Shown piece by piece: positions 1-11,736 of a DNA stretch of 64,000 nucleotides. Each line of letters starts with the position of its first letter. Positions within the stretch are counted from its first letter, which is position 1. Source of the stretch: Pseudomonas frederiksbergensis (lineage in GTDB: Bacteria; Pseudomonadota; Gammaproteobacteria; Pseudomonadales; Pseudomonadaceae). Both the position numbers and the translations under genes were made by a program. The notes below the pieces were generated by a model. The model ran no database searches. It saw only the letters and a program-made list of their open reading frames with translations, and was not told where the DNA came from. Location of the stretch: NCBI RefSeq assembly GCF_001874645.1, contig NZ_CP017886.1:3904001-3968000 (forward strand), read 5' to 3'.

Positions 1-74
1 AGTACGTCCATCGCCTGTTGCTTGGTATCGATACTGGCCTGAAAAAGCTGGCGAATTCGGGATTGCATGTCCAT
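1..74 (-). CDS. gmhA: Phosphoheptose isomerase (SIS domain), 5' end only
   Basis: Only the first ~25 codons are in the window; the gene runs off its left edge. The translation begins [20 protein letters not shown], which I recognise as the N-terminus of the Pseudomonas GmhA/DiaA-type SIS protein. GmhA isomerises sedoheptulose 7-phosphate for LPS core heptose. The paralogue DiaA is a DnaA-binding initiator protein, and the two cannot be separated from this fragment. An alternative ATG lies two codons downstream. The position behind yraN and lpoA on the same strand matches the usual lpoA-yraN-gmhA order. Confidence 0.8.
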   Translation of the reverse strand, partial: MDMQSRIRQLFQASIDTKQQAMDV

Positions 75-175
75 CTGTGTGACCTTAAGTAGCGCGGCTT
101 GGTGGCACAGCAATGTGCGGCCCGCAAAGCAAAGAGCAAAAGTGTTGAGTGAAGATCGGCCTTGCCTTTGAGCAG

Positions 176-538
176 TCAGCTGTCAAAGGCGTTCCTTAGC
201 CAGTTCAAATGAGCCGCACTGCCGTCTATGGCAACCACATCGAAACGGCAGGGGGAGTTGGCCCAGCGCGACTCGCGCTGCAGGAAATACTGCGCGGCGA
301 GTATCAGTTTCTGACGCTTGCGCGCATCGATGCTACCGAGTGCGCCACCCCATTGGGTGTTTTGTCTGTAGCGGACTTCGACGAATACTACTGTATCGCC
401 ATCAAGCATGACCAGATCAAGCTCGCCGCGTTTACACAACCAGTTCTGCGCCAGGAGGCGCAGACCTTGTTGCTGGAGATGCTTGAGCGCCTGGCTTTCA
501 GCATCTCGACCGCTTTGTTGGCGTGACCTGTCGGGCAT
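176..538 (-). CDS. yraN: UPF0102 family YraN protein
   Basis: This encodes a 120-residue protein of the YraN/UPF0102 family, a small fold related to restriction-endonuclease-like nucleases whose role is not firmly known. Family signatures visible are GRDAE near residue 11, the stretch RGELDLVM near residue 37, and VFVEVRYR near residue 52. The D and E-x-V residues correspond to the nuclease-like core. The reading frame is open further upstream, but the ATG at 538 gives the normal family length and overlaps the lpoA stop codon by one base, indicating coupled translation. Gene order lpoA-yraN-gmhA is standard in pseudomonads. Confidence 0.9.
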   Translation of the reverse strand: MPDRSRQQSGRDAESQALKHLQQQGLRLLAQNWLCKRGELDLVMLDGDTVVFVEVRYRQNTQWGGALGSIDARKRQKLILAAQYFLQRESRWANSPCRFDVVAIDGSAAHLNWLRNAFDS

Positions 539-2349
539 CAGCGTGGCGTGTCGGGCAGGCGTTGAACCTGACCGTTGATGAACTGTGCCCACGGCAGCTG
601 ACGTTGAATGCGTTGCGACGACGTCATGCTCAGGGTGCCCGACTGACCGTCGATGCTGCTGTCTGGCAGGGCCTTGAGTTGACCCAGGCGTGGCGCCAGG
701 CGATAGGCGTCGACACCCATGGCGTACAGGCGGCCCAGGCTGCCAGCGGCTTGTGGCCATTGGGCGGTCACTTGCCTGCGCAGTGGGTCGTTGGCGTCCA
801 GCAACCATGGGGTTTCGCAGAAGCGAATGCCGTTCATGTCGTTGTACTGGTTCTGGTCACCGCTGGCACTGTACACGTGGGAGGTGGCGTAAACCGGCAC
901 GTCGCCCGCGTATTGGAAGTTCAGTGTTGGCTTGATTTGCTGGGCTTGTTGCGGAGTCGCAGCGAGGAAAATGAACTCGATGTCCTGGCGGCGCGAAGGT
1001 TGTGCAGCCACCTGCGAGCCTACGGTGCTTTGCAGGCTCTTGGCACGACCTTCGCTTTGACGCAGCTGGAACAGGTCGGCGATTTGCTGAGCCAGGGCTA
1101 CCGGTTGATCAACACGTTCGATGCCAATGACGGTGCCACCGTTGGCTTCCCAATCCTGACGGAAGGCTTTGAGCACGCGATCGCCCCATTCGCCTTTCGG
1201 CACCAGGGCGGCGGCGCGATGCAGGCCGTCGGCACGTGCGCGACGGGCAACTTCGCGGGCTTCGTCTTCGGCAGCCAGGCCGAACTGGAATAGTTGGGCT
1301 GGACCTTGTTCGCCTTCGCTGTAGTTCAGCGCGAGTGTGGTGATCGGCAGTTGCGGGCGAGCGCTGAGTTGTTTGACCAGCGGTTTTTCCAGCGGGCCGA
1401 TCACCAGTTGCACGCCGTCGGCTTGGGCTTTGCGATAGAAGTCGTCCAGCGAGGTCAGGTGCGAGCTGTCATAGAACTCGATGGCAGGCGGCTTCTGTCC
1501 GGCTTGTTGGGCCTGATAGTGAGCGGCCATGAAGCCTTCGCGCAGTGCTTTGGCGACCGACGCCAGCGGACCGTCTTGCGGCAGCAGCAGGCCGATCTTG
1601 CTGAGCGGTTGGCTGGCCATTTGCTTGAGTTGGGTCAGCGGCAGTGGCAGCACAATTGCGGCAGGGTGTTTGGGGTGCTGTGCGCGCCAGTTGTCGATAG
1701 CGGCCTGTTGCTGTTCCAGTGTGCCGGCGTTTTTCACCGCCACGGCCAGACTCATCCAGCCGCCGAGGTCGTCGGTGGTGATGGGTTGCAGTTGATCGGT
1801 CGGCAGCGACGCAATGAGTGCCCAGATGGCCTCATGGTTTTTGCTGGCCACGTCGCCGCTGAGCAGCGGGGCGATAAAGATGCGTTCTCGGGCGGCGGCC
1901 AGGGTCTGGCCGTCGGCTTCAAGGGCGCGGGCATGGACGGTGCCCGTGCGCACTTGCTGCTCGACCGGCAACTCGCTCAGGCGTTGCAGGCTCGGATGGC
2001 TCAAGGCGGTCAGTGCTGCCTTGGGCTGGTTACGAGTCATCGCCAGTTCGGCGGCCAGGGTGCTGGCGAAGACCTGTTGGCCAGGCTTCAACTGATCCAT
2101 CGGGACCTGTTGCAGAATTTGTGCAGACTGGCCGGCATTGCCCTGGCGATAGGCCAGGTCTGCCGCGCTCAGGCGCAACAGGGCGGCCTTTTCCGGAGTT
2201 GTGCTGGTGGCAGCCTGTTCGAGCAATTGCTCGATACTGGCATCCGCAGTCCGTGGAAGTTCGCCAAGGCTGGAGGAGGGCGAGCTGGCGCAAGCCACCA
2301 ACAGAGCAGCGAGGCAGAGGGCAGAGAACAGCCGCAGGCAAGCGATCAT
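538..2349 (-). CDS. lpoA: Penicillin-binding protein activator LpoA (outer-membrane lipoprotein)
   Basis: This 603-residue lipoprotein activates the bifunctional peptidoglycan synthase PBP1A from the outer membrane. The N-terminus is a lipoprotein signal peptide ending in a LVAC lipobox, with Cys about 20 residues from the chosen start. The N-terminal half (about 30-240) is the helical TPR-like region. The C-terminal half (about 250-600) resembles a periplasmic binding fold, with KIGLLLPQDGPLASVAKALR at its start. I chose the ATG at 2349, not the upstream in-frame codon at 2373, because AGGAAC lies 6 bases before it and the signal peptide starts there. It is divergent from rsmI across about 200 bp. 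Confidence 0.92.
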   Translation of the reverse strand: MIACLRLFSALCLAALLVACASSPSSSLGELPRTADASIEQLLEQAATSTTPEKAALLRLSAADLAYRQGNAGQSAQILQQVPMDQLKPGQQVFASTLAAELAMTRNQPKAALTALSHPSLQRLSELPVEQQVRTGTVHARALEADGQTLAAARERIFIAPLLSGDVASKNHEAIWALIASLPTDQLQPITTDDLGGWMSLAVAVKNAGTLEQQQAAIDNWRAQHPKHPAAIVLPLPLTQLKQMASQPLSKIGLLLPQDGPLASVAKALREGFMAAHYQAQQAGQKPPAIEFYDSSHLTSLDDFYRKAQADGVQLVIGPLEKPLVKQLSARPQLPITTLALNYSEGEQGPAQLFQFGLAAEDEAREVARRARADGLHRAAALVPKGEWGDRVLKAFRQDWEANGGTVIGIERVDQPVALAQQIADLFQLRQSEGRAKSLQSTVGSQVAAQPSRRQDIEFIFLAATPQQAQQIKPTLNFQYAGDVPVYATSHVYSASGDQNQYNDMNGIRFCETPWLLDANDPLRRQVTAQWPQAAGSLGRLYAMGVDAYRLAPRLGQLKALPDSSIDGQSGTLSMTSSQRIQRQLPWAQFINGQVQRLPDTPR

Positions 2350-2557
2350 GTAATGTTCCTGATACTCGATCAAATTAGCGTGGAATTGTACCCAAGCGCT
2401 GGCCGGGGCGCGATGTTACTGGCGTTAAACCTTCAATTTAGGTCGTGTAAATGTTACGGGGATCAACAAAAGGGCGCGGCGCAAGATGATTGCTGTGCGC
2501 ATTCAAGGCACTTCTACGCGCTACAATGCCGGTTTTACCGATCATGAGGTGTGCGCT

Positions 2558-3430
2558 TTGACTGCTCCAGGTGCTTTGAATTCCGTTGCTGGCTCGCTTT
2601 ATGTGGTGGCGACGCCCATCGGCAACCTGGACGACATCAGTGCGCGGGCGCTGAAAATCTTGCGTGAAGTGGCGTTGATCGCAGCTGAAGACACTCGTCA
2701 CTCCTTGCGGTTGCTGCAACATTTCGGGATCGCCACGCCGCTGGCGGCGTGTCATGAACACAATGAGCGCGATGAGGGCAGTCGCTTCATCACGCGTTTG
2801 CTGGCCGGGGACAGTGTCGCGCTGATTTCCGATGCAGGGACGCCGCTGATCTCTGATCCGGGTTATCACCTGGTGCGTCAGGCGCGGGCAGCAGGAATCA
2901 ATGTAGTGCCGGTTCCTGGTGCTTGCGCGCTGATTGCGGCCTTGTCTGCGGCGGGGTTGCCGTCTGACCGGTTCATCTTCGAGGGTTTTTTGCCGGCCAA
3001 GGCGGTGGGGCGACGTGCGCGTCTGGAGTCCATAAAGGAAGAGCCGCGTACGCTGATCTTTTACGAAGCGCCACACCGGATTCTTGAGTGCTTGCAGGAC
3101 ATGGAGCTGGTGTTCGGTGCAGAGCGTCCGGCCTTGCTCGCTCGCGAGCTGACCAAAACCTTCGAAACCCTCAAGGGGCTGCCGTTGGCCGAATTGCGTG
3201 CATTCGTCGAAAACGATAGCAATCAGCAGCGCGGCGAGTGTGTGGTGTTGGTGGCGGGCTGGTCGGCACCGGAGAGTGAGGAGGCGGTGAGTAGCGAGGC
3301 GATGCGTATTCTCAATCTGCTGCTCGAAGAAATGCCACTCAAGCGTGCTGCGGCTTTGGCGGCGCAAATTACCGGCGAGCGCAAGAACGTTCTCTATCAG
3401 GTGGCCCTGGATAAGCAGAAGGGCGAGTAA
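2558..3430 (+). CDS. rsmI: 16S rRNA (cytidine(1402)-2'-O)-methyltransferase RsmI
   Basis: RsmI methylates the 2'-OH of C1402 in 16S rRNA, using SAM. The protein has the tetrapyrrole-methylase fold: LYVVATPIGNLDD near the N-terminus, AAEDTRHS, then VALISDAGTPLISDPG and PVPGACALIAALSAAGL. The frame is open to 2486, but homologues begin at TAPG; a TTG at 2558 has GAGG eight bases upstream and gives about 290 residues, the normal length. Alternative upstream starts cannot be excluded. N4 methylation of the same C1402 is done by RsmH, encoded 1.4 kb downstream. rnpB follows on the same strand. Confidence 0.9.
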   Translation: MTAPGALNSVAGSLYVVATPIGNLDDISARALKILREVALIAAEDTRHSLRLLQHFGIATPLAACHEHNERDEGSRFITRLLAGDSVALISDAGTPLISDPGYHLVRQARAAGINVVPVPGACALIAALSAAGLPSDRFIFEGFLPAKAVGRRARLESIKEEPRTLIFYEAPHRILECLQDMELVFGAERPALLARELTKTFETLKGLPLAELRAFVENDSNQQRGECVVLVAGWSAPESEEAVSSEAMRILNLLLEEMPLKRAAALAAQITGERKNVLYQVALDKQKGE

Positions 3431-3503
3431 AAACGCGGGTTGTAGAGCGGTAAAAGGCTTTTATCGCTTGTTCTTCGGGCTCTCTGCCGTTAACCTTTGC
3501 GGC

Positions 3504-3859
3504 GGAGAGTCGATTGGACAGTCGCTGCCCTCTATGAAAATTAGGGGGGGAGGAAAGTCCGGGCTCCATAGGGCGAAGTGCCAGGTAATGCCTGGGAGGC
3601 GTGAGCCTACGGAAAGTGCCACAGAAAATAACCGCCTAAGCACTTCGGTGCCGGTAAGGGTGAAAAGGTGCGGTAAGAGCGCACCGCACGACTGGCAACA
3701 GTTCGTGGCTAGGTAAACCCCACTTGGAGCAAGACCAAATAGGGTCCCAAGGCGTGGCCCGCGCTGGGACCGGGTAGGTTGCTAAAGATGTCCAGTGATG
3801 GCCATCGTAGACGAATGACTGTTCAAGACAGAACCCGGCTTATAGATCGACTCTCCACC
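3504..3859 (+). ncRNA. rnpB: RNase P RNA, bacterial class A
   Basis: This is the catalytic RNA of RNase P, which removes 5' leaders from pre-tRNAs. The sequence contains the universal core GAGGAAAGTCCGGGCTCC near 3548, AGGGTGAAAAGGTGCGGTAA near 3657, and ACAGAACCCGGCTTATAGAT near 3830. The 5' end GAGAGTCGAT pairs with the 3' end ATCGACTCTC, forming P1. A run of T residues at 3860-3864 directly follows and probably marks the 3' end. Exact termini are inferred to within a few bases. Translations across this locus are artefacts. Confidence 0.95.
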
Positions 3860-3904
3860 TTTTTCCCTCTCTGCTTGAATCTTTGAGCGGAGCGTTCGTA
3901 GTAG

Positions 3905-4140
3905 CAATTTCCCTCCTTGCAGAATCAATAGCAGGAGGGGTTGAGTAATACCGATTAGCCAGCGCTTGAACCGTTAGTCGCATCATCCGGGTAGTGGCCA
4001 ATTCCTCCCTGCTTGAATCAGTGGCAGAAGGGCTTTGTAATACCGATTAGCCAGCGCTTGAACCGTTAGTCGCATCACCCGGGTAGTGGCCAATTCCCTC
4101 CCTGCTTGAATCAATAGCAGAAGCGCTTTTGTAATACCGA
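3905..4140. repeat. ~93-bp tandem repeat, about 2.5 copies, between rnpB and mraZ
   Basis: Two nearly identical units begin with CAATT at 3905 and 3999, and a third partial unit runs from 4091 to 4140; spacings are 94 and 92 bp. Each unit has a C-rich/G-rich hairpin near its start (CCCTCCT with AGGAGGG in the first copy) followed by GTAATACCGATTAGCC and GTTAGTCGCATCA. A more decayed relative (CCCTCTCTGCTTGAATC) directly follows the rnpB T run at about 3864. No coding frame is evident. The rest of the 3860-4398 gap holds only the mraZ promoter region. Confidence 0.85.
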
Positions 4141-4294
4141 AAAAATCTTACTCTTAATAAATCACTTTAACTTCTGAACGTAGCCTTCAGTGCTGCTTCA
4201 AGTTATTGAGCTAACTCATCCACCAAATACGCGTAACCCCTTCTTTTACAGCGCTAAATCTCCGATCTGTAAGGGTTTTCCTTCACTCCGCGCC

Positions 4295-4324
4295 TTGACG
4301 GTGTGGTGGGCGCATTCCTATAGT
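4295..4324 (+). promoter_or_regulatory. Predicted sigma-70 promoter of the dcw cluster
   Basis: A -35 element TTGACG (4295-4300) and a -10 element TATAGT (4319-4324) are separated by 18 bp, about 75 bp before the mraZ start. Transcription would begin near 4331, inside the MraZ operator. Predicted from sequence only. Confidence 0.6.
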
Positions 4325-4330
4325 GTGCGC

Positions 4331-4356
4331 AAGTGGCGGAAAGTGGCATGAAGTGG
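4331..4356 (+). promoter_or_regulatory. MraZ operator: three AAGTGG decamer repeats
   Basis: AAGTGG occurs at 4331, 4341 and 4351, exactly 10 bp apart, so the three repeats face the same side of the helix. MraZ proteins are known to bind short G-rich direct repeats upstream of their own gene. Position just after the -10 box fits autorepression of the dcw operon. Confidence 0.75.
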
Positions 4357-4398
4357 GTTTTTTAAGCGTAAAACGCTAGAATTTGGAGAAACGCTGAC

Positions 4399-4854
4399 GT
4401 GTTTCGCGGAGCTAACGCTATCAGTCTCGATGCAAAAGGCCGTCTCGCCATGCCGAGCCGGTATCGTGACGAGCTCGTTTCGCGAAGTTCCGGGCAATTA
4501 ATTGTCACAATTGATGCCGTTGACCCTTGTTTGTGCGTTTACCCACTTGATGAGTGGGAGCTGATTGAAACCAAACTGCGCGCACTGCCTTCTCTTCGCG
4601 AAGAGAACCGTCGCTTGCAACGTTTGCTGATTGGTAATGCCGTCGACCTCGAACTCGATAGCAGTGGTCGTTTTCTGGTTCCGCCGCGTCTGCGCGAATA
4701 CGCCAAATTGGATAAGCGCGCGATGCTGGTAGGCCAACTGAACAAGTTCCAATTGTGGGACGAGGATGCCTGGGATGCGGTTTCTGCTGCTGACCTGGCT
4801 GCTATTCAACAACCGGGCGCCATGCCTGATGAACTGCGTGATTTGATCCTGTGA
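4399..4854 (+). CDS. mraZ: Transcriptional regulator MraZ
   Basis: MraZ is a 151-residue ring-forming DNA-binding protein with two SpoVT/AbrB-like halves. Each half carries its signature: [16 protein letters not shown] near residue 11 and [16 protein letters not shown] near residue 87. It represses the dcw operon by binding repeats in its own promoter, and such repeats are present upstream. The start is GTG at 4399, preceded by GGAGAA; it gives MFRGANAIS, the standard family N-terminus. The stop overlaps the rsmH start by four bases (GTGA), so translation of rsmH is probably coupled to mraZ. Confidence 0.95.
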   Translation: MFRGANAISLDAKGRLAMPSRYRDELVSRSSGQLIVTIDAVDPCLCVYPLDEWELIETKLRALPSLREENRRLQRLLIGNAVDLELDSSGRFLVPPRLREYAKLDKRAMLVGQLNKFQLWDEDAWDAVSAADLAAIQQPGAMPDELRDLIL

Positions 4855-5793
4855 CTATTGATAGCGGCTTTAACCACATCACCGTACTGCTTGACGAAGC
4901 CGTTGAGGCTCTTGCCGTACGCCCTGATGGCTGCTATCTGGATGGCACGTTCGGGCGGGGGGGCATAGTCGCCTGATTCTCAGCCAGCTCGGTCCCGATG
5001 GTCGGTTGCTGGGGTTCGACAAAGATCCTCAGGCGATTGCCACCGGGCAAACGCTAGCGGCCGAAGACGGCCGCTTTGTCGTTGTGCAGCGCAGCTTTGC
5101 CGAGCTCGGTTCGGAAGTTGCCGAGCGCGGCCTGGCTGGCAAGGTCAGCGGCGTTCTGCTCGATCTGGGCGTGTCTTCGCCACAGCTCGACGATCCGGAG
5201 CGGGGCTTCAGTTTCCTCAACGACGGCCCGCTGGACATGCGCATGGACCCGTCTCGCGGGGTCAGCGCGGCAGAGTTCGTCAACAACGCACCTGTCGAAG
5301 AAATTGCCCGCGTGTTCAAGGAATACGGCGAAGAGCGTTTCTCCGGCCGTATGGCCCGTGCCGTGGCCGAGCGCCGCGACATCAAGCCCTTCGAGCGCAC
5401 TGGCGATCTGGCTGAAGTCCTGAAAGTGGCCAACCCTGCCTGGGAAAAGGGCAAGAACCCGGCTACCCGCGCGTTCCAGGGCCTGCGAATTCACGTCAAC
5501 AACGAGTTGGGCGATCTTGAGACCGGCCTCGAAGCCGCGCTCGAAGCCCTTGAAGTGGGCGGTCGCCTGGTGGTGATCAGCTTCCACTCGCTGGAAGACC
5601 GCATCGTCAAACTGTTCATGCGCAAACTGGTCAAGGGCGAAACCGATAACCTGCCGCGCAACCTGCCGGTACGTTTCGAAGCCTTTGTGCCGAAAATCAA
5701 GATTCATGGCAAACCACAGTTCGCCAGCGAAGCCGAACTCAAAGCCAACCCTCGTTCCCGTAGCGCCGTCATGCGTGTCGCGGAGAAACTTCG

Positions 5794-5797
<4 letters not shown>
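4851..5797 (+). pseudogene. rsmH: 16S rRNA (cytosine(1402)-N4)-methyltransferase RsmH, frameshifted
   Basis: RsmH (MraW) N4-methylates C1402 of 16S rRNA. The frame opens at GTG 4851 with [20 protein letters not shown] and reads to GTFGRGG, then stops at TGA 4974-4976. The rest of the protein ([22 protein letters not shown] onward) is in another frame to 5797. The break lies in a run of seven G at 4957-4963; one more base restores a 315-residue protein of normal length. The run encodes the SAM-binding GRGGHS motif, so an internal restart near 5006 would lack it. Everything after the break looks intact, for example [13 protein letters not shown], so a sequencing error or a very recent mutation is likely. 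Confidence 0.85.
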
Positions 5798-7825
<2,028 letters not shown>

Positions 7826-7826
<1 letters not shown>

Positions 7827-9289
7827 TGTCTCTTAGCCTGAACAAGATTTTCGCCCACGCGGGTCGTGATTTGTTGATTCGCGAACTGACCCTGGACAGC
7901 CGTAATGTCCGTGCGGGCGATCTGTTTCTGGCCGTCCCCGGCGCTAAACTCGACGGTCGTACGCACATTGCCGATGCCTTGCAACGTGGCGCTGCCGCAG
8001 TCGCCTACGAAGTCGAAGGCGCGACCGTTCTGCCGATTACCGATGTACCGCTGATTCCGGTCAAAGGCCTGGCCGCGCAGCTGTCGGATGTTGCCGGGCG
8101 TTTTTACGGCGACCCGAGCCGTAACCTGAACCTGATTGGCGTGACCGGCACCAACGGTAAAACCAGCGTGACCCAACTGGTCGCACAAGCGCTGGACCTG
8201 CTGGGGCAGCACTGCGGCATAGTCGGCACCCTGGGCACCGGTTTCTACGGCGCACTGGAAAGTGGCCTGCACACCACGCCGAACCCGATTGCGGTACAGG
8301 CCACCCTGGCCGACCTGAAAAAGGCCGGCGCCAAAGCCGTGGCCATGGAAGTGTCCTCCCACGGTCTGGATCAAGGGCGCGTGACTGCACTGGCGTTCGA
8401 TGTGGCGGTGATGACCAACCTGTCGCGCGATCACCTGGATTATCACGGGACCATGCAAGCCTATGGCGAGGCCAAGGCCAAGCTGTTTGCCTGGAACGAT
8501 CTGAAGTGCCGGGTGGTTAACCTCGACGACGAGTTCGGTCGGCAACTCGCTGCGCAAGAGCGTGAGTCGCGCCTGATCACTTATAGCCTGGAAGACACCA
8601 GCGCCTACCTCTATTGCCGTGAAGCGCAGTTCGACGATGAAGGCGTGCGCGCGACTCTGGTTACGCCGCAGGGCGAACACCATTTGCGCAGTACCTTGCT
8701 CGGCCGCTTCAACCTGAGCAACGTACTGGCCGCAGTCGGTGCCTTGCTCGGTCTGGATTACGCGCTGGATGAAATCCTCTGCGTACTGCCAAAACTCGAA
8801 GGCCCGGCCGGTCGCATGCAGCGTCTGGGCGGCGGCACTCAGCCGCTGGTGGTGGTCGACTACGCCCATACCCCGGATGCGCTGGAAAAAGTCCTGATGG
8901 CCCTGCGTCCACATGCCAAGGGCCAATTGCTCTGCCTGTTCGGTTGTGGCGGTGATCGCGATCGCGGCAAGCGTCCGCTGATGGCCGAAGTGGTCGAGCG
9001 TCTGGCTGACGGTGTGCTGGTCACCGATGACAACCCGCGCAGCGAAGACCCTGCACAGATTTTCGACGATATCCGCGCCGGTTTCACGGCGGTGGATAAC
9101 GTCCGTTTCGTCGCCGGCCGTGGCCAGGCGATTGCCCAGTTGATCGCCAGCGCCAGTGCGGATGACGTGATTGTTCTGGCCGGTAAAGGTCACGAGGACT
9201 ATCAGGAAATCAACGGCGAACGCCATGATTTCTCTGATTTGGTGGAGGCCGACCGTGCCTTGACCGCGTGGGAGGTGGCCCATGCTTAA
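7826..9289 (+). CDS. murE: UDP-MurNAc-L-Ala-D-Glu:meso-diaminopimelate ligase MurE
   Basis: MurE is the cytoplasmic ATP-dependent ligase adding meso-diaminopimelate as the third residue of the stem peptide. The 487-residue protein shows the Mur ligase order: N-terminal substrate domain, ATP P-loop GTNGKTS near residue 108, and a C-terminal domain. The motif DNPR, with Asp402, is the signature of DAP-specific rather than lysine-specific MurE. DYAHTPDALEK and GCGGDRDRGKR are further conserved blocks. ATG at 7826 overlaps the ftsI TGA by one base; the murF start lies within its last codons. Confidence 0.97.
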
Positions 9290-10649
9290 AGCCTTGACGT
9301 TGAGCGAAGTGACGGGCCCATTGGCCGGCCGTCTGCTGGCTGCCGATAGCCGTTTCGATGGCGTCAGCATCGACAGCCGCGCGATCAAGCCGGGCCAGTT
9401 GTTTGTCGCCCTGACCGGGCCACGTTTCGATGGTCATGACTACCTGAACGACGTTGCTGCCAAAGGCGCGGTCGCGGCCCTGGTCGAGCGTGAAGTGGCG
9501 AATGCCACGTTGCCGCAGTTGCTGGTCAAGGACACCCGTCAGGCCTTGGGCGAACTCGGCGCGCTGAACCGTGCGGCGTATTCGAACCCGGTTGCGGCGA
9601 TTACCGGTTCCAGCGGCAAAACCACGGTCAAGGAAATGCTCGCGAGCATCCTGCGCACGCGCGGGCCGGTATTGGCGACCCGTGGCAACTTGAACAATGA
9701 CCTCGGCGTTCCGCTGACCTTGCTCGAACTGGCCGCGGAACACACCGCGGCCGTCATCGAGCTGGGTGCTTCGCGGATCGGCGAGATCGCCTACACCGTC
9801 GGCATGACCAAGCCGCATGTGGCTGTGATCAACAATGCCGGGAGCGCCCACGTCGGCGAATTCGGCGGGCCGGAAAAAATCGTTGAAGCCAAGGGCGAGA
9901 TTCTCGAAGGGCTGGACGCTGATGGCGTCGCCGTTCTGAACCTCGACGACAAGGCTTTCGACATCTGGAAGAAGCGCGCCGCCGGTCGTCAGGTGCTGAG
10001 CTTTGCCCTGAACGACAGCCGTGCCGATTTCCATGCCACTGATCTGGCTCGTGACGCACGCGGTTGCCCGTCCTTCAAGCTGCACAGCCCGCAAGGCGTC
10101 GAGCCGGTTCAACTGAACCTGCTCGGCAACCACAACGTTGCCAATGCCCTGGCCGCTGCGGCTGCCGCTCATGCTCTGGGTGTGTCGCTGTTCGGTATCG
10201 CCACCGGGCTGAATGCGGTGCAACCGGTCAAGGGTCGCACTGTCGCGCAACTGGCGACCAACGGCATGCGTGTGATCGATGACACTTACAACGCGAACCC
10301 CGCCTCAATGTGCGCGGCCATTGATATACTCGCCGGCTTTTCCGGCCGCACCGTTCTGGTGCTCGGGGATATTGGCGAGTTGGGCGAGTGGGCGGAGCAG
10401 GGGCACCGCGACGTTGGTGCGTACGCCAGCGGCAAGGTTTCAGCGCTTTACGCCGTTGGCCCGATGATGGCGCATGCCGTCGCAGCCTTCGGTGAGCAGG
10501 CTCGTCACTTTGCCAATCAGGCTGATCTGATTGCGGCGCTGGGCGCCGAACACGATACAAACACCACTATTTTGATCAAGGGCTCGCGAAGCGCTGCGAT
10601 GGAAAACGTCGTTGCGGCTTTGTGCGGTTCGAGCGGGGAGAAACATTAA
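9282..10649 (+). CDS. murF: UDP-MurNAc-tripeptide:D-Ala-D-Ala ligase MurF
   Basis: MurF adds the D-Ala-D-Ala dipeptide to UDP-MurNAc-tripeptide, completing the cytoplasmic precursor. The 455-residue protein carries the ATP-binding [10 protein letters not shown] near residue 107, [10 protein letters not shown], and the MurF signature DDTYNANP near residue 332. Length and domain order are normal. It overlaps murE by eight bases, and its TAA shares bases with the mraY ATG, so the genes are a translationally coupled series. Confidence 0.96.
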   Translation: MLKALTLSEVTGPLAGRLLAADSRFDGVSIDSRAIKPGQLFVALTGPRFDGHDYLNDVAAKGAVAALVEREVANATLPQLLVKDTRQALGELGALNRAAYSNPVAAITGSSGKTTVKEMLASILRTRGPVLATRGNLNNDLGVPLTLLELAAEHTAAVIELGASRIGEIAYTVGMTKPHVAVINNAGSAHVGEFGGPEKIVEAKGEILEGLDADGVAVLNLDDKAFDIWKKRAAGRQVLSFALNDSRADFHATDLARDARGCPSFKLHSPQGVEPVQLNLLGNHNVANALAAAAAAHALGVSLFGIATGLNAVQPVKGRTVAQLATNGMRVIDDTYNANPASMCAAIDILAGFSGRTVLVLGDIGELGEWAEQGHRDVGAYASGKVSALYAVGPMMAHAVAAFGEQARHFANQADLIAALGAEHDTNTTILIKGSRSAAMENVVAALCGSSGEKH

Positions 10650-11731
10650 TGCTGCTGTTGTTAGCGGAGTATCTGCAACAGTTCTACAAAGGCTTCGCGG
10701 TCTTTCAGTACCTGACCCTGCGCGGGATTCTCGGTGTGCTGACCGCATTGTCGTTGTCGCTGTGCTTGGGTCCATGGATGATCCGCACCTTGCAGAACCG
10801 CCAGATCGGCCAGTCTGTCCGTAATGATGGCCCGCAATCGCACTTGTCCAAGTCGGGCACTCCGACCATGGGTGGCGCATTGATTCTGACCGCCATCGGC
10901 GTCAGTACCTTGCTCTGGGCAGACCTGCACAACCGCTATGTCTGGGTCGTGTTGCTGGTCACCCTGCTGTTCGGTGCCGTGGGCTGGGTCGACGATTACC
11001 GCAAAGTGATCGAGAAGAACTCCCGTGGCTTGCCGAGCCGTTGGAAGTACTTCTGGCAGTCGGTGTTCGGTCTGGGCGCGGCGATCTTCCTTTATATGAC
11101 CGCAACGTCGCCGGTGGAAACCACCCTGATCCTGCCGATGCTCAAGGACTACAGCATTCCGCTGGGCGCAGGCTTCATCGTCCTGACCTACTTCGTGATC
11201 GTCGGCTCCAGCAACGCGGTCAACCTGACCGACGGCCTCGACGGCCTGGCGATCATGCCAACCGTGATGGTTGGCGGCGCGCTGGGGATCTTCTGCTACC
11301 TGTCGGGTAACGTGAAATTCGCCGAATACCTGCTGATCCCTTATGTCCCGGGCGCAGGTGAGCTGATCGTGTTCTGCGGCGCGCTGATCGGTGCCGGCCT
11401 GGGTTTCCTCTGGTTCAACACGTACCCGGCTCAAGTCTTCATGGGCGACGTCGGCGCACTGGCGCTGGGCGCGGCTCTGGGCACCATTGCCGTGATCGTT
11501 CGTCAGGAAATCGTCCTGTTCATCATGGGCGGCGTGTTCGTGATGGAAACCCTGTCGGTGGTCATTCAGGTTGCCTCTTTCAAATTGACCGGTCGCCGCG
11601 TATTCCGCATGGCACCGATTCACCACCACTTTGAACTCAAGGGCTGGCCCGAGCCACGTGTGATCGTCCGTTTCTGGATCATCACCGTGATTCTCGTACT
11701 GGTCGGCCTTGCCACCCTGAAGCTGAGGTAG
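10649..11731 (+). CDS. mraY: Phospho-N-acetylmuramoyl-pentapeptide transferase MraY
   Basis: MraY transfers phospho-MurNAc-pentapeptide to undecaprenyl phosphate, making lipid I at the inner membrane. The 360-residue polytopic protein has about ten hydrophobic segments and the family motifs [15 protein letters not shown] (the DD metal/phosphate pair), [10 protein letters not shown], and a cytoplasmic histidine loop [12 protein letters not shown] near the C-terminus. The frame is open upstream to 10622, but ATG 10649 gives the normal start [12 protein letters not shown] and overlaps the murF stop. Confidence 0.97.
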   Translation: MLLLLAEYLQQFYKGFAVFQYLTLRGILGVLTALSLSLCLGPWMIRTLQNRQIGQSVRNDGPQSHLSKSGTPTMGGALILTAIGVSTLLWADLHNRYVWVVLLVTLLFGAVGWVDDYRKVIEKNSRGLPSRWKYFWQSVFGLGAAIFLYMTATSPVETTLILPMLKDYSIPLGAGFIVLTYFVIVGSSNAVNLTDGLDGLAIMPTVMVGGALGIFCYLSGNVKFAEYLLIPYVPGAGELIVFCGALIGAGLGFLWFNTYPAQVFMGDVGALALGAALGTIAVIVRQEIVLFIMGGVFVMETLSVVIQVASFKLTGRRVFRMAPIHHHFELKGWPEPRVIVRFWIITVILVLVGLATLKLR

Positions 11732-11736
11732 AACGA

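Noticed and set aside
523..2547. Plus-strand frames opposite lpoA
   Set aside because: They lie wholly antisense to a recognisable lipoprotein gene and show no family features.
3345..3716. Frames covering rnpB on both strands
   Set aside because: The stretch is an RNA gene with clear conserved core sequences.
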